A stretch of 64,000 nt of DNA from Microcoleus sp036704825 (GTDB lineage Bacteria > Cyanobacteriota > Cyanobacteriia > Cyanobacteriales > Microcoleaceae). The stretch spans positions 1 to 64,000 of the forward strand of contig JAUBSN010000031.1 in assembly GCA_036704825.1 (NCBI GenBank). The letters run 5' to 3'. Made by a program: the position numbers and the translations under genes. The notes under the pieces are model-generated. The model was not told the origin of the DNA, ran no database searches, and saw only the letters and a list, made by a program, of their open reading frames with translations. This document shows, piece by piece, positions 34,454-43,278 of the stretch (positions are counted from its first letter, which is position 1; each line of letters opens with the position of its first letter).

Positions 34454-35326
34454 CTAGAGGTTGGGCTGCGAGGGGACATCTATGTTGTGTGAAGTATGTG
34501 TCTTAATTTTATTGCTTTTTTCCCCGCAAGCCATCAACCAAAAACTCATCATCGATCGATCGCCCGCCGCAACCAACTCATCCCGCGAAACCAGATAGCT
34601 GGCTATTTCCGACTCCGAAATCAACCCCTGTTTGACCATCTGCAAAATGGGCCCGGAGTCAAGCAAAGGTTGAAACGCCTCAATTCCGATGATATCGCTG
34701 TGGCTGACAACCGCTTCTAAATCAACGCTAACAAACCCAGCTTCTTGGAGAATGCGGCACAGATTTCGCCCGACGGATAAATTGCCGCCCCGCGATGCCA
34801 TCACCTGCTTGAATTTCTCCCGGACAATCTCGACTGACAACGGTGGATGTGTCAGCCAAAACAGATCCGCATCGCTATCAACAATCACCAGTTTTCCGCC
34901 CGGTTTCAAGATGCGGAATATTTCTCTAGCTGCTGCGACGGGATCTGGGAGGTGAACGAACAGCAAACGGGCGATCGCAAAATCGAAACTGTCAGCCGCC
35001 AAACCAGTATCGGCAACCGACGCTTGGATGCGATTTACTCGATCGCCCCCTTTGTCCTGCAAATATCCTACTGCTTTTTCGTGCAGTACCGGGTCAATTT
35101 CTACCGCTGTTACGGAACTTTTTGGCAGCAATTCTAACAGTTTTTCGGTGAAAAATCCCGGCCCGCTACCCGCTTCCAAAACATTCATCCCGTCGGTTAA
35201 ACCGAACCATTTTAAAGTACGCGCTTCCTTTTCCCAACTGAGAAGAACTTGAGCTTTTAACCGTTGAATTTCTACCTCCAACTCCAGATTGTAGGTGTTG
35301 GCTTGATACGAACCTTCTGCGGTCAT
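34454..35326 (-). CDS. SAM-dependent methyltransferase (class I)
   Basis: 290 aa. Rossmann methyltransferase with motif I NVLEAGSGPGFFTEKLLELL, motif II VTAVEIDP, motif III-like FDFAIARLLFVHLPDP and a following LKPGGKLVIVDSD. The substrate cannot be told; small-molecule (type-11 domain) methylation is likely. It starts 13 bases after the antiporter gene ends on the same strand, so they form an operon. The C-terminal 60 residues are variable and may be a substrate lid. Confidence 0.86.
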   Translation of the reverse strand: MTAEGSYQANTYNLELEVEIQRLKAQVLLSWEKEARTLKWFGLTDGMNVLEAGSGPGFFTEKLLELLPKSSVTAVEIDPVLHEKAVGYLQDKGGDRVNRIQASVADTGLAADSFDFAIARLLFVHLPDPVAAAREIFRILKPGGKLVIVDSDADLFWLTHPPLSVEIVREKFKQVMASRGGNLSVGRNLCRILQEAGFVSVDLEAVVSHSDIIGIEAFQPLLDSGPILQMVKQGLISESEIASYLVSRDELVAAGDRSMMSFWLMACGEKSNKIKTHTSHNIDVPSQPNL

Positions 35327-35339
35327 ACAATCATTCCTC

Positions 35340-37298
35340 TTACCGCGAAACTGGCGGCTGCAAAACTTCAGCCTCTTTTGCTATTTCCATTTCCTCCAAA
35401 ACCGGCTCTAAAACCGGAGGAGGAATCGGCACTTCTTCAACTACCTGATGCTTTTCCAAAGTCAAACGAGACTGCGACGAACCAGACAATCTTTTCAACA
35501 ATTTCGGTGTCGGATCGTACAGCAAATAAATAATTCGATCGCCTGCTTGCCAAATCTGGGTCGCCGACACTACTTGCAAGTACCCCTGCCTTTCCAGCAG
35601 CAGCGGCGCCAACTCCCCGGTTTTAACCAAAGCTTGCAAGTGAGCAATCTGAAACTGCAATCCCTCACTTTTTAACTCAGTTTCCCCCAATTTAACATCG
35701 CCGTCGTTCAAATATTCGTTCCAATCCTTCAGCGACAAATCGGAGACAAAAGCTTGATTGATTTTAGCCTGATTTGCAGGCGTATTTGCTTGCGGATCTT
35801 TGGGGAATATTGCCAAAACCCTCGGCGGTAGAAACTCTTCTGCCGCTCGCTGAGCTAACACTAAGTTTACCTCGCCGTTGTTGGTCATTGCCAGAAAAGT
35901 TCCCATCGATTCCAGTCCGGCTTCTTCTAACACGCTGTGGTCTAGAGCACTGCTCAAAAATACCCGCAAACCTTCTCGTTCTGCTTGCGCGCAAGCTTCC
36001 GGGTTCGTGTCGATAATTGCCACAGATTCTCCGCGTTCTTGAAACAAGCGAGCAATTAATCTGCTCAAAGGATTTGACCCTACAATTGCTGCACCGGTTA
36101 CAGATTTTGAGGTGATGCCCAAAATTTGAGCCATCCATCCGGCCGTTAATCCTTGGACGAAAACTGTCATAATAATTGTTAGGAAAACTAAGGCTTTAAT
36201 CGAGTCTCCGCCGTTGATTCCCCGCTGGGTGAGCAAGATGGCAAATAAAGATGCGATCGACGCTGAGACAATTCCCCTCGGCGCTACCCAACAAACAAAT
36301 AATTTCTGCCGCCAATTCAGTCCGCTGTTCCAAGTACACAACCAAACATTGATCGGCCGGACTATCCACATTAAAGCTAAAACTGTAAACAAACTTCCCC
36401 AACCGAGGGCGACCACACTAGCGAGGGATAAATCGGCCGCCAGCAGCACGAACAGCACGGAAATAGCCAGGACTGTGAGTTGACCTTTAAACCTCCTCAG
36501 CAGCCTTTCTTCCGGGACAGCAGCGGCTCTGAGGACGATGCCGGATACCACAGTTGCCATCAGTCCCGATTCGCTGCGGATTTCTTCTGCTAAGCCGAAA
36601 AATCCCCACAAACTGGCTAAAACTACTAAGTTTTTGAGGTCTTCGGAGAGAAATTGCGATTGCTTGAGAATCAATCCCAGCAGCCCACCTCCTGCAACTC
36701 CGACGACTGCGCCAACGAAGAGCCGCACGATTAAATCTCGGAACAACACCAGCAAATCAGGATTGCCGTTCAAAATAATATTCAGCACCAATACCGCCAG
36801 AATTGCTCCGACAGGATCGATTAAAACGCCTTCTGCTTCTAGCAAGGCGGCAACTTTTTTGTCAACGGATACTTGTTTGAGCAAAGGGCCGATTACCGTC
36901 GGGCCGGTGACGACTACTAGAGAAGCATACAGAAATGCGATCGGCCAGGGAAATTCTCCCAACCAGTGTGCGGCCATTCCGCCACCAATTAGCGTAATTA
37001 AAGTGCCTACGGTAACTAAATTGCGGATGCTGCCGGAAAGTTTGCCCAAATCTCGCAATTCTAAATTCAAGCCGCCTTCAAACAGAATTAAAGCTACGCA
37101 CAGCGATACCATAACTTCCAAACCGCTGCCCAACAGATTGGGGTGCAGCACTCCCAAGCCGTCAGGACCGGCTAAAATGCCGAACAGCAGCAAAAAGACG
37201 ATCGCCGGAACTTTCAGATAGGCGGCGATAACTTGAGCGCTGATGCCACAGATGACGGTCATGACCATCAACAGGGTGATGTTAAAGGGGATTTCCAT
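35340..37298 (-). CDS. Cation/proton antiporter with C-terminal TrkA-N (RCK) regulatory domain
   Basis: 652 aa. About twelve membrane helices in the first 400 residues, with the family motifs VVTGPTVIGPLL and LIDPVGAILAVL carrying the ion-binding Asp. A cytosolic RCK domain follows (SVTGAAIVGSNPLSRLIARLF, IDTNPEACAQAEREG), then a C-terminal segment resembling TrkA-C and a variable tail rich in Glu/Pro. It exchanges Na+ or K+ for H+ in pH or salt homeostasis; ion specificity is not evident. The RCK domain suggests control by NAD(H) or another nucleotide. Operon with the methyltransferase downstream. Confidence 0.9.
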   Translation of the reverse strand: MEIPFNITLLMVMTVICGISAQVIAAYLKVPAIVFLLLFGILAGPDGLGVLHPNLLGSGLEVMVSLCVALILFEGGLNLELRDLGKLSGSIRNLVTVGTLITLIGGGMAAHWLGEFPWPIAFLYASLVVVTGPTVIGPLLKQVSVDKKVAALLEAEGVLIDPVGAILAVLVLNIILNGNPDLLVLFRDLIVRLFVGAVVGVAGGGLLGLILKQSQFLSEDLKNLVVLASLWGFFGLAEEIRSESGLMATVVSGIVLRAAAVPEERLLRRFKGQLTVLAISVLFVLLAADLSLASVVALGWGSLFTVLALMWIVRPINVWLCTWNSGLNWRQKLFVCWVAPRGIVSASIASLFAILLTQRGINGGDSIKALVFLTIIMTVFVQGLTAGWMAQILGITSKSVTGAAIVGSNPLSRLIARLFQERGESVAIIDTNPEACAQAEREGLRVFLSSALDHSVLEEAGLESMGTFLAMTNNGEVNLVLAQRAAEEFLPPRVLAIFPKDPQANTPANQAKINQAFVSDLSLKDWNEYLNDGDVKLGETELKSEGLQFQIAHLQALVKTGELAPLLLERQGYLQVVSATQIWQAGDRIIYLLYDPTPKLLKRLSGSSQSRLTLEKHQVVEEVPIPPPVLEPVLEEMEIAKEAEVLQPPVSR

Positions 37299-37717
37299 AG
37301 ATATAATTATTACAGGCTGCCCGCTTAGTTTTAAATTTTCGATCGCGGGTAATTGGAGTGCAGGCGCTATTTTTGGCGCAGCTTACAAACTCGGCACGGC
37401 CCTGGATTTTTCCCAATAAGATTAAAAAACATTGATAGCCGCTACAACTTTATCAGATAATTCTCTTGGCGTCAAAGATGGGAGCAAGCTGTAGCTAAGC
37501 CAGAGATTGTCTGTTATGTTCGAGAGTCCGAGGGGGATGCTGGCACAGAGGGAGAGGATTTGACGAATTTTGATGGCTAGTCAATCTCCAGTCTCAAATA
37601 GCAAGTTTTGCCAGCTTTTCGATTAAGGAGCCTTTGAACCCCAGATTCATCGGTGGAGTTAATCTCCTATCAACAAGCTCACCTCTCAAATCGATCGCCC
37701 TCAGACTCATCTTTAGA

Positions 37718-38019
37718 GGGAGCATCTCATATCAATTCCGGTTGCACCGTCCGTCATTGTTGACTGTTGGCTGTTGCCTTTTGACTGTTGGCTGTTGACT
37801 AATGACTCATGACTAATGACTGTTAACTGTTAACGGGCGGGTAGAAAAACTGACGGGGTAGTTTAGTATTGACTGTTGATTCGATTTGACAATTCCTCAG
37901 CTAGCGGAGTTGATATCACTTTTTCAGCTAACAAGCTAGAAATTGGAGGCAGGAGACAGAAGGAAAGAGGATGAAGGAAGGAGCCAGAAAAAGTCTTTTT
38001 ACAAATATGAGAGCCTCCT
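37718..38019. repeat. Candidate miniature element, second copy of the GGGAGCATCTCA family
   Basis: GGGAGCATCTCATAT at 37718-37732 pairs with ATATGAGAGCCTCC at 38005-38018 with few mismatches. The interior shares GAAATTGGAG..., GGAGCCAGA and TTTTTACAAATATGAG words with 3850-3955. The interior of this copy is longer by about 150 bases. Two copies with the same ends argue for a dispersed element. Confidence 0.5.
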
Positions 38020-38103
38020 ATTTAAAGTAGATTCCCCTCTCAAATCAATCTCAAATCGCCAGATTCATCTTTAGAGTAAATCTATAATCTATAATTTTAA
38101 ATC

Positions 38104-38207
38104 TATAGCAATCCTCGCATCATTTGAGAAGTTCTTGCTCCTGGACCTTGATAAGGGGAGGGTTGGGGTGGGGTAAAAATTTTACGACTCCTGCAAGAAT
38201 TGCTATA
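38104..38207. repeat. Candidate miniature element with TATAGCAATYCT inverted ends
   Basis: TATAGCAATCCT at 38104-38115 pairs with AGAATTGCTATA at 38196-38207 (one mismatch). The 104-base element contains AAGGGGAGGGTTGGGGTGGGG, a common cyanobacterial repeat word. It is flanked by a 17-base direct repeat ATAATTTTAAATCTATA (38091-38107 and 38207-38223), which could be a target duplication or part of the local heptamer array. Confidence 0.5.
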
Positions 38208-38225
38208 TAATTTTAAATCTATAAT

Positions 38226-39506
38226 CTATAATCGACTGGCATTCTGCCACTTGCGAAAAAACTCCGAGAGAACAGCCGGCGAAATTCGCCCTTCCAGCCA
38301 ATCTAAAGCCTGGTTTTGCTGGGGTGCGGCCCGATAAAATTTGCACGCATCTATCAGCCGAATCGGAGAATTAGTGACAGTAGATTGAGAGCGCCACTTT
38401 TGGGCAAACTCGGCAATAATAGCCGGAGAAATTTGTTTTTGCAGCCAATCTAAAGCTTGGTCTTGTTGTGCTAAACCGCGATAAAATTTGCCCACATCTA
38501 TCAATCGCAAATTACCGTCTTGAGGTAAAGTAGTTGCCCGCCATTTTTGAGCAAATTCTCCTAAAACAGAGGGAGGAACCTGACTTTGCAGCCAAATTAA
38601 GGCAGTATCTTGGCTAGCCTTAGCTTGATAAGACGAAAATATCAGAGTCAGCCGCACGTCTGATATGGGAGTGGGAGTCGGAACAGGAGTCGGCTGCGGG
38701 ACTGGTGTCGGCGCTGGAGGGGGGACAATTACTTTGGGAGATTTTCGCATCAAAGCGGCCCAGGTTTTGAGGCTGGCAATGCCGTCTGGATTGAGACCTT
38801 GAGATTTCTGAAACGAGATGAGCGCCGCTGTGGTGGTGGCTCCAAATTTACCGTCCATCGCGCCTTGATAGAAACCTTTAATTCTTAACTCCCTCTGGAT
38901 GTCTGCAACTTTATAACTTAGAGCGCCTTCTCGGACGCTTTCAAAAATATTGGTGTCTACATTGCCCGATACGCCGGACACGCTGCCGGTGTCGCTGTAC
39001 TGCCAAAAAGTCCACGTTTTCCAGCCACCGGGCACCCAAGGTTTCTCAGCACTGGTATAGTGAGCAATCCACAGCGGGTAATCGGCAAACCGTTTTGTCC
39101 CTAGGTTGTTCCAGAAAGCAGGGTAAGTGTAGATAATCGGCCGCATCAAGGTGGCTTTTTCCACTGCTTCTAACCAAATTGCGGCTCGATCGCACAATTC
39201 ATCCGCACTCAAACCGCCTGTAGTTTCCACATCCAAGACGGCCGGCAAATCCCCCGCTTCGAGTTTTACAGTTTTCAAGAACAAATCTATTTGTCCTTGA
39301 ACGCTGCTTGCAGGTTGAAAAAAGTGGTAAGCACCGCGTTGAATCCCCGCCGCTTTCATTGCCGCCCAATTGCGGGCAAAAGTTTGGGCAACGAACGTTG
39401 CACCTTCGGTCGATTTGACAAAACTGAAGGCAATACCGTCCCGGGCAACTGCTTGCCAATTGACATTGGGCTGGTAGTCCGAAACATCTATACCGCGAAT
39501 ACTCAT
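38226..39506 (-). CDS. GH25 lysozyme with peptidoglycan-binding domain and triple C-terminal repeat
   Basis: 426 aa. The GH25 muramidase domain (about residues 1-195) has GIDVSDYQ, FVKSTEG, AYHFF and the catalytic-site acid pair in AVLDVETTGG. A PG_binding_1 domain follows (about 200-255, VADIQRELRIKGFYQGAMDGKFG), then a Pro/Thr linker (PTPVPQPTPVPTPTP) and three repeats of about 45 residues (about 295-426, each with LIWLQSQVPPSVLGEFAQKWR-like core, LDWLQKQISP, LDWLEGRISP). It hydrolyses the muramyl-glucosamine bond of peptidoglycan. No signal peptide is visible, so export must use another route or follow lysis. Lysozyme with cell-wall targeting may serve self-remodelling or attack. Confidence 0.9.
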   Translation of the reverse strand: MSIRGIDVSDYQPNVNWQAVARDGIAFSFVKSTEGATFVAQTFARNWAAMKAAGIQRGAYHFFQPASSVQGQIDLFLKTVKLEAGDLPAVLDVETTGGLSADELCDRAAIWLEAVEKATLMRPIIYTYPAFWNNLGTKRFADYPLWIAHYTSAEKPWVPGGWKTWTFWQYSDTGSVSGVSGNVDTNIFESVREGALSYKVADIQRELRIKGFYQGAMDGKFGATTTAALISFQKSQGLNPDGIASLKTWAALMRKSPKVIVPPPAPTPVPQPTPVPTPTPISDVRLTLIFSSYQAKASQDTALIWLQSQVPPSVLGEFAQKWRATTLPQDGNLRLIDVGKFYRGLAQQDQALDWLQKQISPAIIAEFAQKWRSQSTVTNSPIRLIDACKFYRAAPQQNQALDWLEGRISPAVLSEFFRKWQNASRL

Positions 39507-39618
39507 ATTATGGAGAGTTGAGAAAAGCTGGTTTGGTCTGAAGCCGCGACTCGATTAAGGGTACATTAAATTGTAATGCTAAGTCGCTAATTGTTTTTTT
39601 GCAGGGGAGATTGTGCGA

Positions 39619-40113
39619 ATGAACTTCGATCGAATAGAGCCCGGCCCCGGTCAAGAGTCTGTTTGGGATTACCCGCGTCCCCCTCGTCTTGAGGAATCGA
39701 CCAAACACGTACAGATAATTTTTAATGGAGTGACGATCGCCGACACGCGCCGTCCTCAGCGGGTATTGGAGACCAGCCACCCTCCTGCCTACTATATCTG
39801 CCCCGACGACATCAAAATGGAATATTTGCACAAAACTTTACGAGGCTCTTGGTGCGAGTGGAAGGGACAAGCCGGTTATTACACTGTGACGGTAGAGTCG
39901 AAAGAAGCTGTAAATGCTGCTTGGTTTTATCCCAATCCCAATCAGGTTTTTGCAGCTATTAAAGATTATGTGGCTTTTTATCCGAGCCAGATGGATGCCT
40001 GTTATGTGGACGGGGAATTAGTGCAATCTCAACCAGGGGATTTTTACGGTGGCTGGATTACCAAAGATATTGTCGGCCCGTTTAAGGGAGGGCCAGGAAC
40101 TTGGGGCTGGTGA
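39619..40113 (+). CDS. DUF427-domain protein
   Basis: 164 aa. Single DUF427 domain: VWDYPRPPRLE, VQIIFNGVTIADT, YYICPDDIKMEYL, SWCEWKGQAGYYTV, ESKEAVNAAWFYPNP and the C-terminal FYPSQMDACYVDGE. Members are small beta-rich proteins of unknown biochemical role. The frame opens with GTG at 39613, but the ATG at 39619 lies 8 bases after GGGGAGA and is preferred. Divergent from the lysozyme gene; shares the 110-base spacer for promoters. Confidence 0.85.
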   Translation: MNFDRIEPGPGQESVWDYPRPPRLEESTKHVQIIFNGVTIADTRRPQRVLETSHPPAYYICPDDIKMEYLHKTLRGSWCEWKGQAGYYTVTVESKEAVNAAWFYPNPNQVFAAIKDYVAFYPSQMDACYVDGELVQSQPGDFYGGWITKDIVGPFKGGPGTWGW

Positions 40114-40507
40114 GGGAATGTTGAGTTTTGAGTTGAAGACAGGGGCAAAAACCGCGTTTTTTTTACGCAAAGCCTCGTTACAGCTTCACCCCCGTTTAAA
40201 AACCTGGTTTCTTGAGTTTGTGGGCGCCGTGAATGAGCTGAGGAGTTGCCCAGAAACCTGTGTTTTTTACTACGCAAAAAGCCAACAATCAAAAAATGAG
40301 CAATAATTCAATAAATCTATAATTGAGTGAAGATGAATCAATGCAGTGCAGGAGGCACGGCAGAAGCTAGTGCCGCAGCAGGTTATCCCTTGAAATAAAC
40401 AGTGTTTTCAAGAATACAGCCACTGCTAATAAATAAATGTTAGTATAAGTTAATACCTGACACTAGCTTTATTGCTTCTTTATTATTTATTTATTCGGAT
40501 CTGCGCT
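40114..40507. other. Intergenic region with dispersed AAACC-type repeats
   Basis: About 390 bases. AAACCGCG-type, AAAACCTGGTTTCTTGAG and GAAACCTGTGTTTTTTAC words around 40148, 40198 and 40253 belong to the dispersed AAACCnGGTTT repeat group. No gene. The GGDEF gene promoter should lie at about 40380-40480; no boxes are certain. Confidence 0.5.
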
Positions 40508-41617
40508 GTGTCTGTTGAATTTATCCCGCCATCTAACTCGCCAGAAAAACTACCAAAAAATTTATCTTTAGAGTCTACTCTTAAGGATCTGGCTGTATTC
40601 AATTTTCAAGTTGAAGCTTCATCCCTAGCCAAAGAAGCAGCCCGGTTTTTTCAAGCTCACCCGCTGCTTCCGGGAGTTGTCTTGACCGTAAATGGCGAAT
40701 TTTTAGGGATGATATCGCGTCGGCGATTTATGGAACGCATGAGCCGCCCTTACGGAGTAGATATATTTGCTTGCCGACCGATTATAGCCTTGTATCAAAT
40801 AGCTCAAACCGATATTTTGATTTTACCAGGAGTAGCCTTAATTGTCCTGGCAGCTCAGCGAGCCGTGCAGCGACCGCCGGAACTGCTTTACGAGCCAATT
40901 GTTGTGCAGTTAGAACCTCAAGTTTACCGATTGTTGGACGTGCATCAACTGTGGGTAGCTTTATCCCAAATCCACCAACAAGCTACTTGGTTTATGAGCG
41001 AACTTTATTACAACTTAGCGCTCACGAAATGCGAGCTAGAAGCAGCTAATTCTCAATTAAAAGCAGCTAATTCTGAATTGTATCGCCTTGCCAATTTAGA
41101 TGGCTTAACTCAGGTTGCAAACCGCCACTGTTTTAACGAATACTTAGAGAAAAAATGGCAAGAATTGGGAGAATCAGCAGCAGAAATATCTTTGATTTTA
41201 TGCGATGTTGACTTTTTTAAGAAATACAACGATACTTACGGACATCAGGCAGGAGATGCTTGCTTGCAGCAGGTTGCCCAAGCTATTTTGGCAGCGGTAA
41301 ATTACTCAACAGGCGAAGTTTCGGGCGAGACTCTGGTAGCCCGTTACGGAGGCGAAGAATTTGCAGTAATTTTGCCTCGGACTTCGCCTGAAATAGCTGT
41401 CTGGATTGCAGAGAAAATTCGAGTGTGGATCGAAGAACTAGAAATCGAACACGTTAATTCGGAGGTGTGTTCTGTCGTGACGCTGAGTTTGGGGGTAGCG
41501 AGTACGGTTCCCCGATCGTCCGCAGCACAAAAAAGCTTGATTGCAGCGGCAGACCGCGCGCTTTATCAAGCTAAAGACCTAGGGCGCGATCGAGTGATTT
41601 TAGATTTTGGATTTTAG
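40508..41617 (+). CDS. Diguanylate cyclase (GGDEF) with N-terminal CBS-like region
   Basis: About 369 aa. The C-terminal GGDEF domain (about residues 195-360) has LDGLTQVANRHCFNEYL, the metal-binding LCDVDFFKKYNDTYGH and an intact active site RYGGEEFAVILPR; it should make cyclic di-GMP. No RxxD inhibitory site is present five residues before the active motif. The first 150 residues contain two half-repeats (ARFFQAHPLLPGVVLTVNGEFLGMISRR and VYRLLDVHQLWVAL) like a degenerate CBS pair, then a short coiled coil (ALTKCELEAANSQLKAANSELYR). GTG at 40508 is preferred; a TTG at 40472 would add a hydrophobic N-terminus. Confidence 0.87.
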   Translation: MSVEFIPPSNSPEKLPKNLSLESTLKDLAVFNFQVEASSLAKEAARFFQAHPLLPGVVLTVNGEFLGMISRRRFMERMSRPYGVDIFACRPIIALYQIAQTDILILPGVALIVLAAQRAVQRPPELLYEPIVVQLEPQVYRLLDVHQLWVALSQIHQQATWFMSELYYNLALTKCELEAANSQLKAANSELYRLANLDGLTQVANRHCFNEYLEKKWQELGESAAEISLILCDVDFFKKYNDTYGHQAGDACLQQVAQAILAAVNYSTGEVSGETLVARYGGEEFAVILPRTSPEIAVWIAEKIRVWIEELEIEHVNSEVCSVVTLSLGVASTVPRSSAAQKSLIAAADRALYQAKDLGRDRVILDFGF

Positions 41618-41799
41618 ATTTTAGATTGGAAAAAGCGACCCGCAGATTTATCCGTGGGCTTATTTCATGGTTGCCATCACAGATTGTCTGGCAAGTCATC
41701 GAGTGATTTTGGATTTTAGATTTTAGATTGGAAAAAGCGACCCGCAGATTTATCCGTGGGCTTGTTTCATGGTTTCCATTACAGATTGTCTGGCAAGTC
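41603..41799. repeat. 102-bp tandem duplication at the 3' end of the XRE gene
   Basis: 41603-41697 and 41705-41799 match with only a handful of differences at a 102-base offset. The second copy includes the last codons and stop of the XRE gene (minus strand); the first is a ghost of them. Both contain GATTTTAGATTTTAG heptamer-like words and a GCCCACGGATAAATCTGCGGGTCG-type hairpin-forming stretch. Confidence 0.8.
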
Positions 41800-42018
41800 G
41801 CCGATCGACCTCCCGATGCTAGCCAGCAATTTCTCTAAAGCTTTCATCTGCTTGACGGTGAACGTGGGCACGTTCTTTCCCAACTCCCAACGGCTGATTG
41901 TTTGCGACGAAACGCCAAGCTCTCGCGCCAAATCTTCCTGACTCATCTCCAGTTCTTCCCTGAGCTTCTTCAAATGCGACTCTTCATTTTCAGGTCGCGG
42001 AACGGGCTTTTTCGGCAT
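41779..42018 (-). CDS. XRE-family helix-turn-helix transcriptional regulator
   Basis: 79 aa. Cro/C1-type HTH (about residues 16-72): LKKLREELEMSQEDLARELGVSSQTISRWELGKNVPTF, with the standard turn and second helix of the lambda-repressor type. No effector domain. The charged N-terminus KKPVPRPENEES is an extension. Small stand-alone XRE proteins can be antitoxins or local repressors; no toxin is found next to it. Its 3' end lies in a 102-base tandem duplication. Confidence 0.85.
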   Translation of the reverse strand: MPKKPVPRPENEESHLKKLREELEMSQEDLARELGVSSQTISRWELGKNVPTFTVKQMKALEKLLASIGRSIGDLPDNL

Positions 42019-42261
42019 AACCTCGATCGCACATTTTATATAAGATGCTTAAGCATCTTGACTAAACAATAAATTGATTAGACAATTTTGGAAAGGAGCA
42101 TGAATCGATTATGCCTTACAAACAGCCTCTGAATTCCTAGGTTATTGTTCGCCAGCTTCCCAATTGACAATAGAAGCGTCGTGGGTCGGATTTGGACAAG
42201 TATTTAGCTTGAAGGTGTGCAATACTGCGTATAAAATTTGTATCGGGCGATCGCCCCGCGC

Positions 42262-43278
42262 CTACAAAGACTCGCACCAAGCACGTTCTGCCGTCCAATG
42301 TCTGTCCGAAGATTCGTAAATTCTCAACCCATCCAACCCGGCATTTTGCATCATCTCCTCAACTTCATCCAGCGTAAATGCTGCTTGCAACGAATCGCTG
42401 AATAACTGTTTCTGATGCGCGTTGCAATCTCCCGCATACAGATTGACTAAATTATCCCTGATTTCTGATGTTTCCGGCCGCAGCAAATCCCGCAAAAAAA
42501 TTCCTCCCTGCGGCTTCAACACCCGCTGGACTTCCTGCAAAAACGGCAGCGGATCGGGCAAATGGTGGATAATGCTGTTGGAAATCACCATGTCAAAATA
42601 ATTGTCAGGGTAAGGCATTGCCTTAGCATCGATTAATTCGAGACTAATTTGCGATCGCGCGCCCGCCTTTTCCACATTTTGGGCCCCGACTTTCAGCATA
42701 TTTGCCGACAAATCTATGCAAGTCAATTTCCACTCAGGCCGCAATTCACAAAGGGCGATCGGAATTCTCGCCGTACCCGTCCCCGCATCCAAAACGTTTC
42801 CAAAAACCGGCCCCAAAGCCGCAGCACTCTGAGCAAAAGCAGCATTAACCTCAGCAAAATCCATCGAATCGTATTCGATCGCCTCTTCCAACGAATCCAT
42901 CACTTCCGGTTCCAAAACTCGCTGCATAAAATTTATCTCGTTATCTGGCATTTCCATATAGGGCTTCAGTTTCGCCTGCAAAAGCTCGACTAACTCCGGT
43001 TCCATATATTCGTAATTGTCCGGGATTTGCAGGCAAATAACTTTCTTGCCTTCGAGACTTTCGGGAAATTTGCTCCGAAGTCGATCGCCGTGCTTCTTCT
43101 CCATCACAAATATCAAATCCGCCCAGCCGACAAGACCCTCAGTGACTCTAATTCTTGCACCTTTTTCCGTTCCCGCCGATCGCACGCTGCAGCCGCTAAC
43201 CTTCTGGCATATCTTCTCGGCAGTCAAACTCCTCCACTTATTCTGACTGCACACAAACAATATCTTGATTTTATCCAT
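42262..43278 (-). CDS. Fusion of a low-molecular-weight phosphatase-like domain with a SAM-dependent methyltransferase
   Basis: 338 aa. N-terminal domain (about residues 1-110) is the short low-molecular-weight protein-tyrosine-phosphatase-like type usually found alone: ILFVCSQNKWRSLTAEKI keeps the Cys-x5-Arg loop (Cys10, Arg16), then SAGT, WADLIFVMEKKH and VICLQIPDNYEYMEPEL. The C-terminal domain (about 150-338) is a class I methyltransferase with NVLDAGTGTARIPIAL, CIDLSANML, FDMVISNSIIHHLPDP and VLKPQGGIFLRD. No stop or frame break occurs between them, so the fusion looks real. Substrate unknown for both parts. Stands alone. Confidence 0.85.
   Translation of the reverse strand: MDKIKILFVCSQNKWRSLTAEKICQKVSGCSVRSAGTEKGARIRVTEGLVGWADLIFVMEKKHGDRLRSKFPESLEGKKVICLQIPDNYEYMEPELVELLQAKLKPYMEMPDNEINFMQRVLEPEVMDSLEEAIEYDSMDFAEVNAAFAQSAAALGPVFGNVLDAGTGTARIPIALCELRPEWKLTCIDLSANMLKVGAQNVEKAGARSQISLELIDAKAMPYPDNYFDMVISNSIIHHLPDPLPFLQEVQRVLKPQGGIFLRDLLRPETSEIRDNLVNLYAGDCNAHQKQLFSDSLQAAFTLDEVEEMMQNAGLDGLRIYESSDRHWTAERAWCESL

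Larger units (their letters stand above)
37299..38225. other. Repeat-rich intergenic region, no gene
   Basis: About 930 bases between the antiporter gene and the lysozyme gene. It holds two candidate miniature elements (37718-38019 and 38104-38207), CTGTTGACT-type repeats at 37760-37830 and many TCTATAATC heptamer-like words at 38080-38105 and 38207-38232. No open frame is convincing. The promoter of the antiporter must lie in the first 100-150 bases. Confidence 0.6.
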
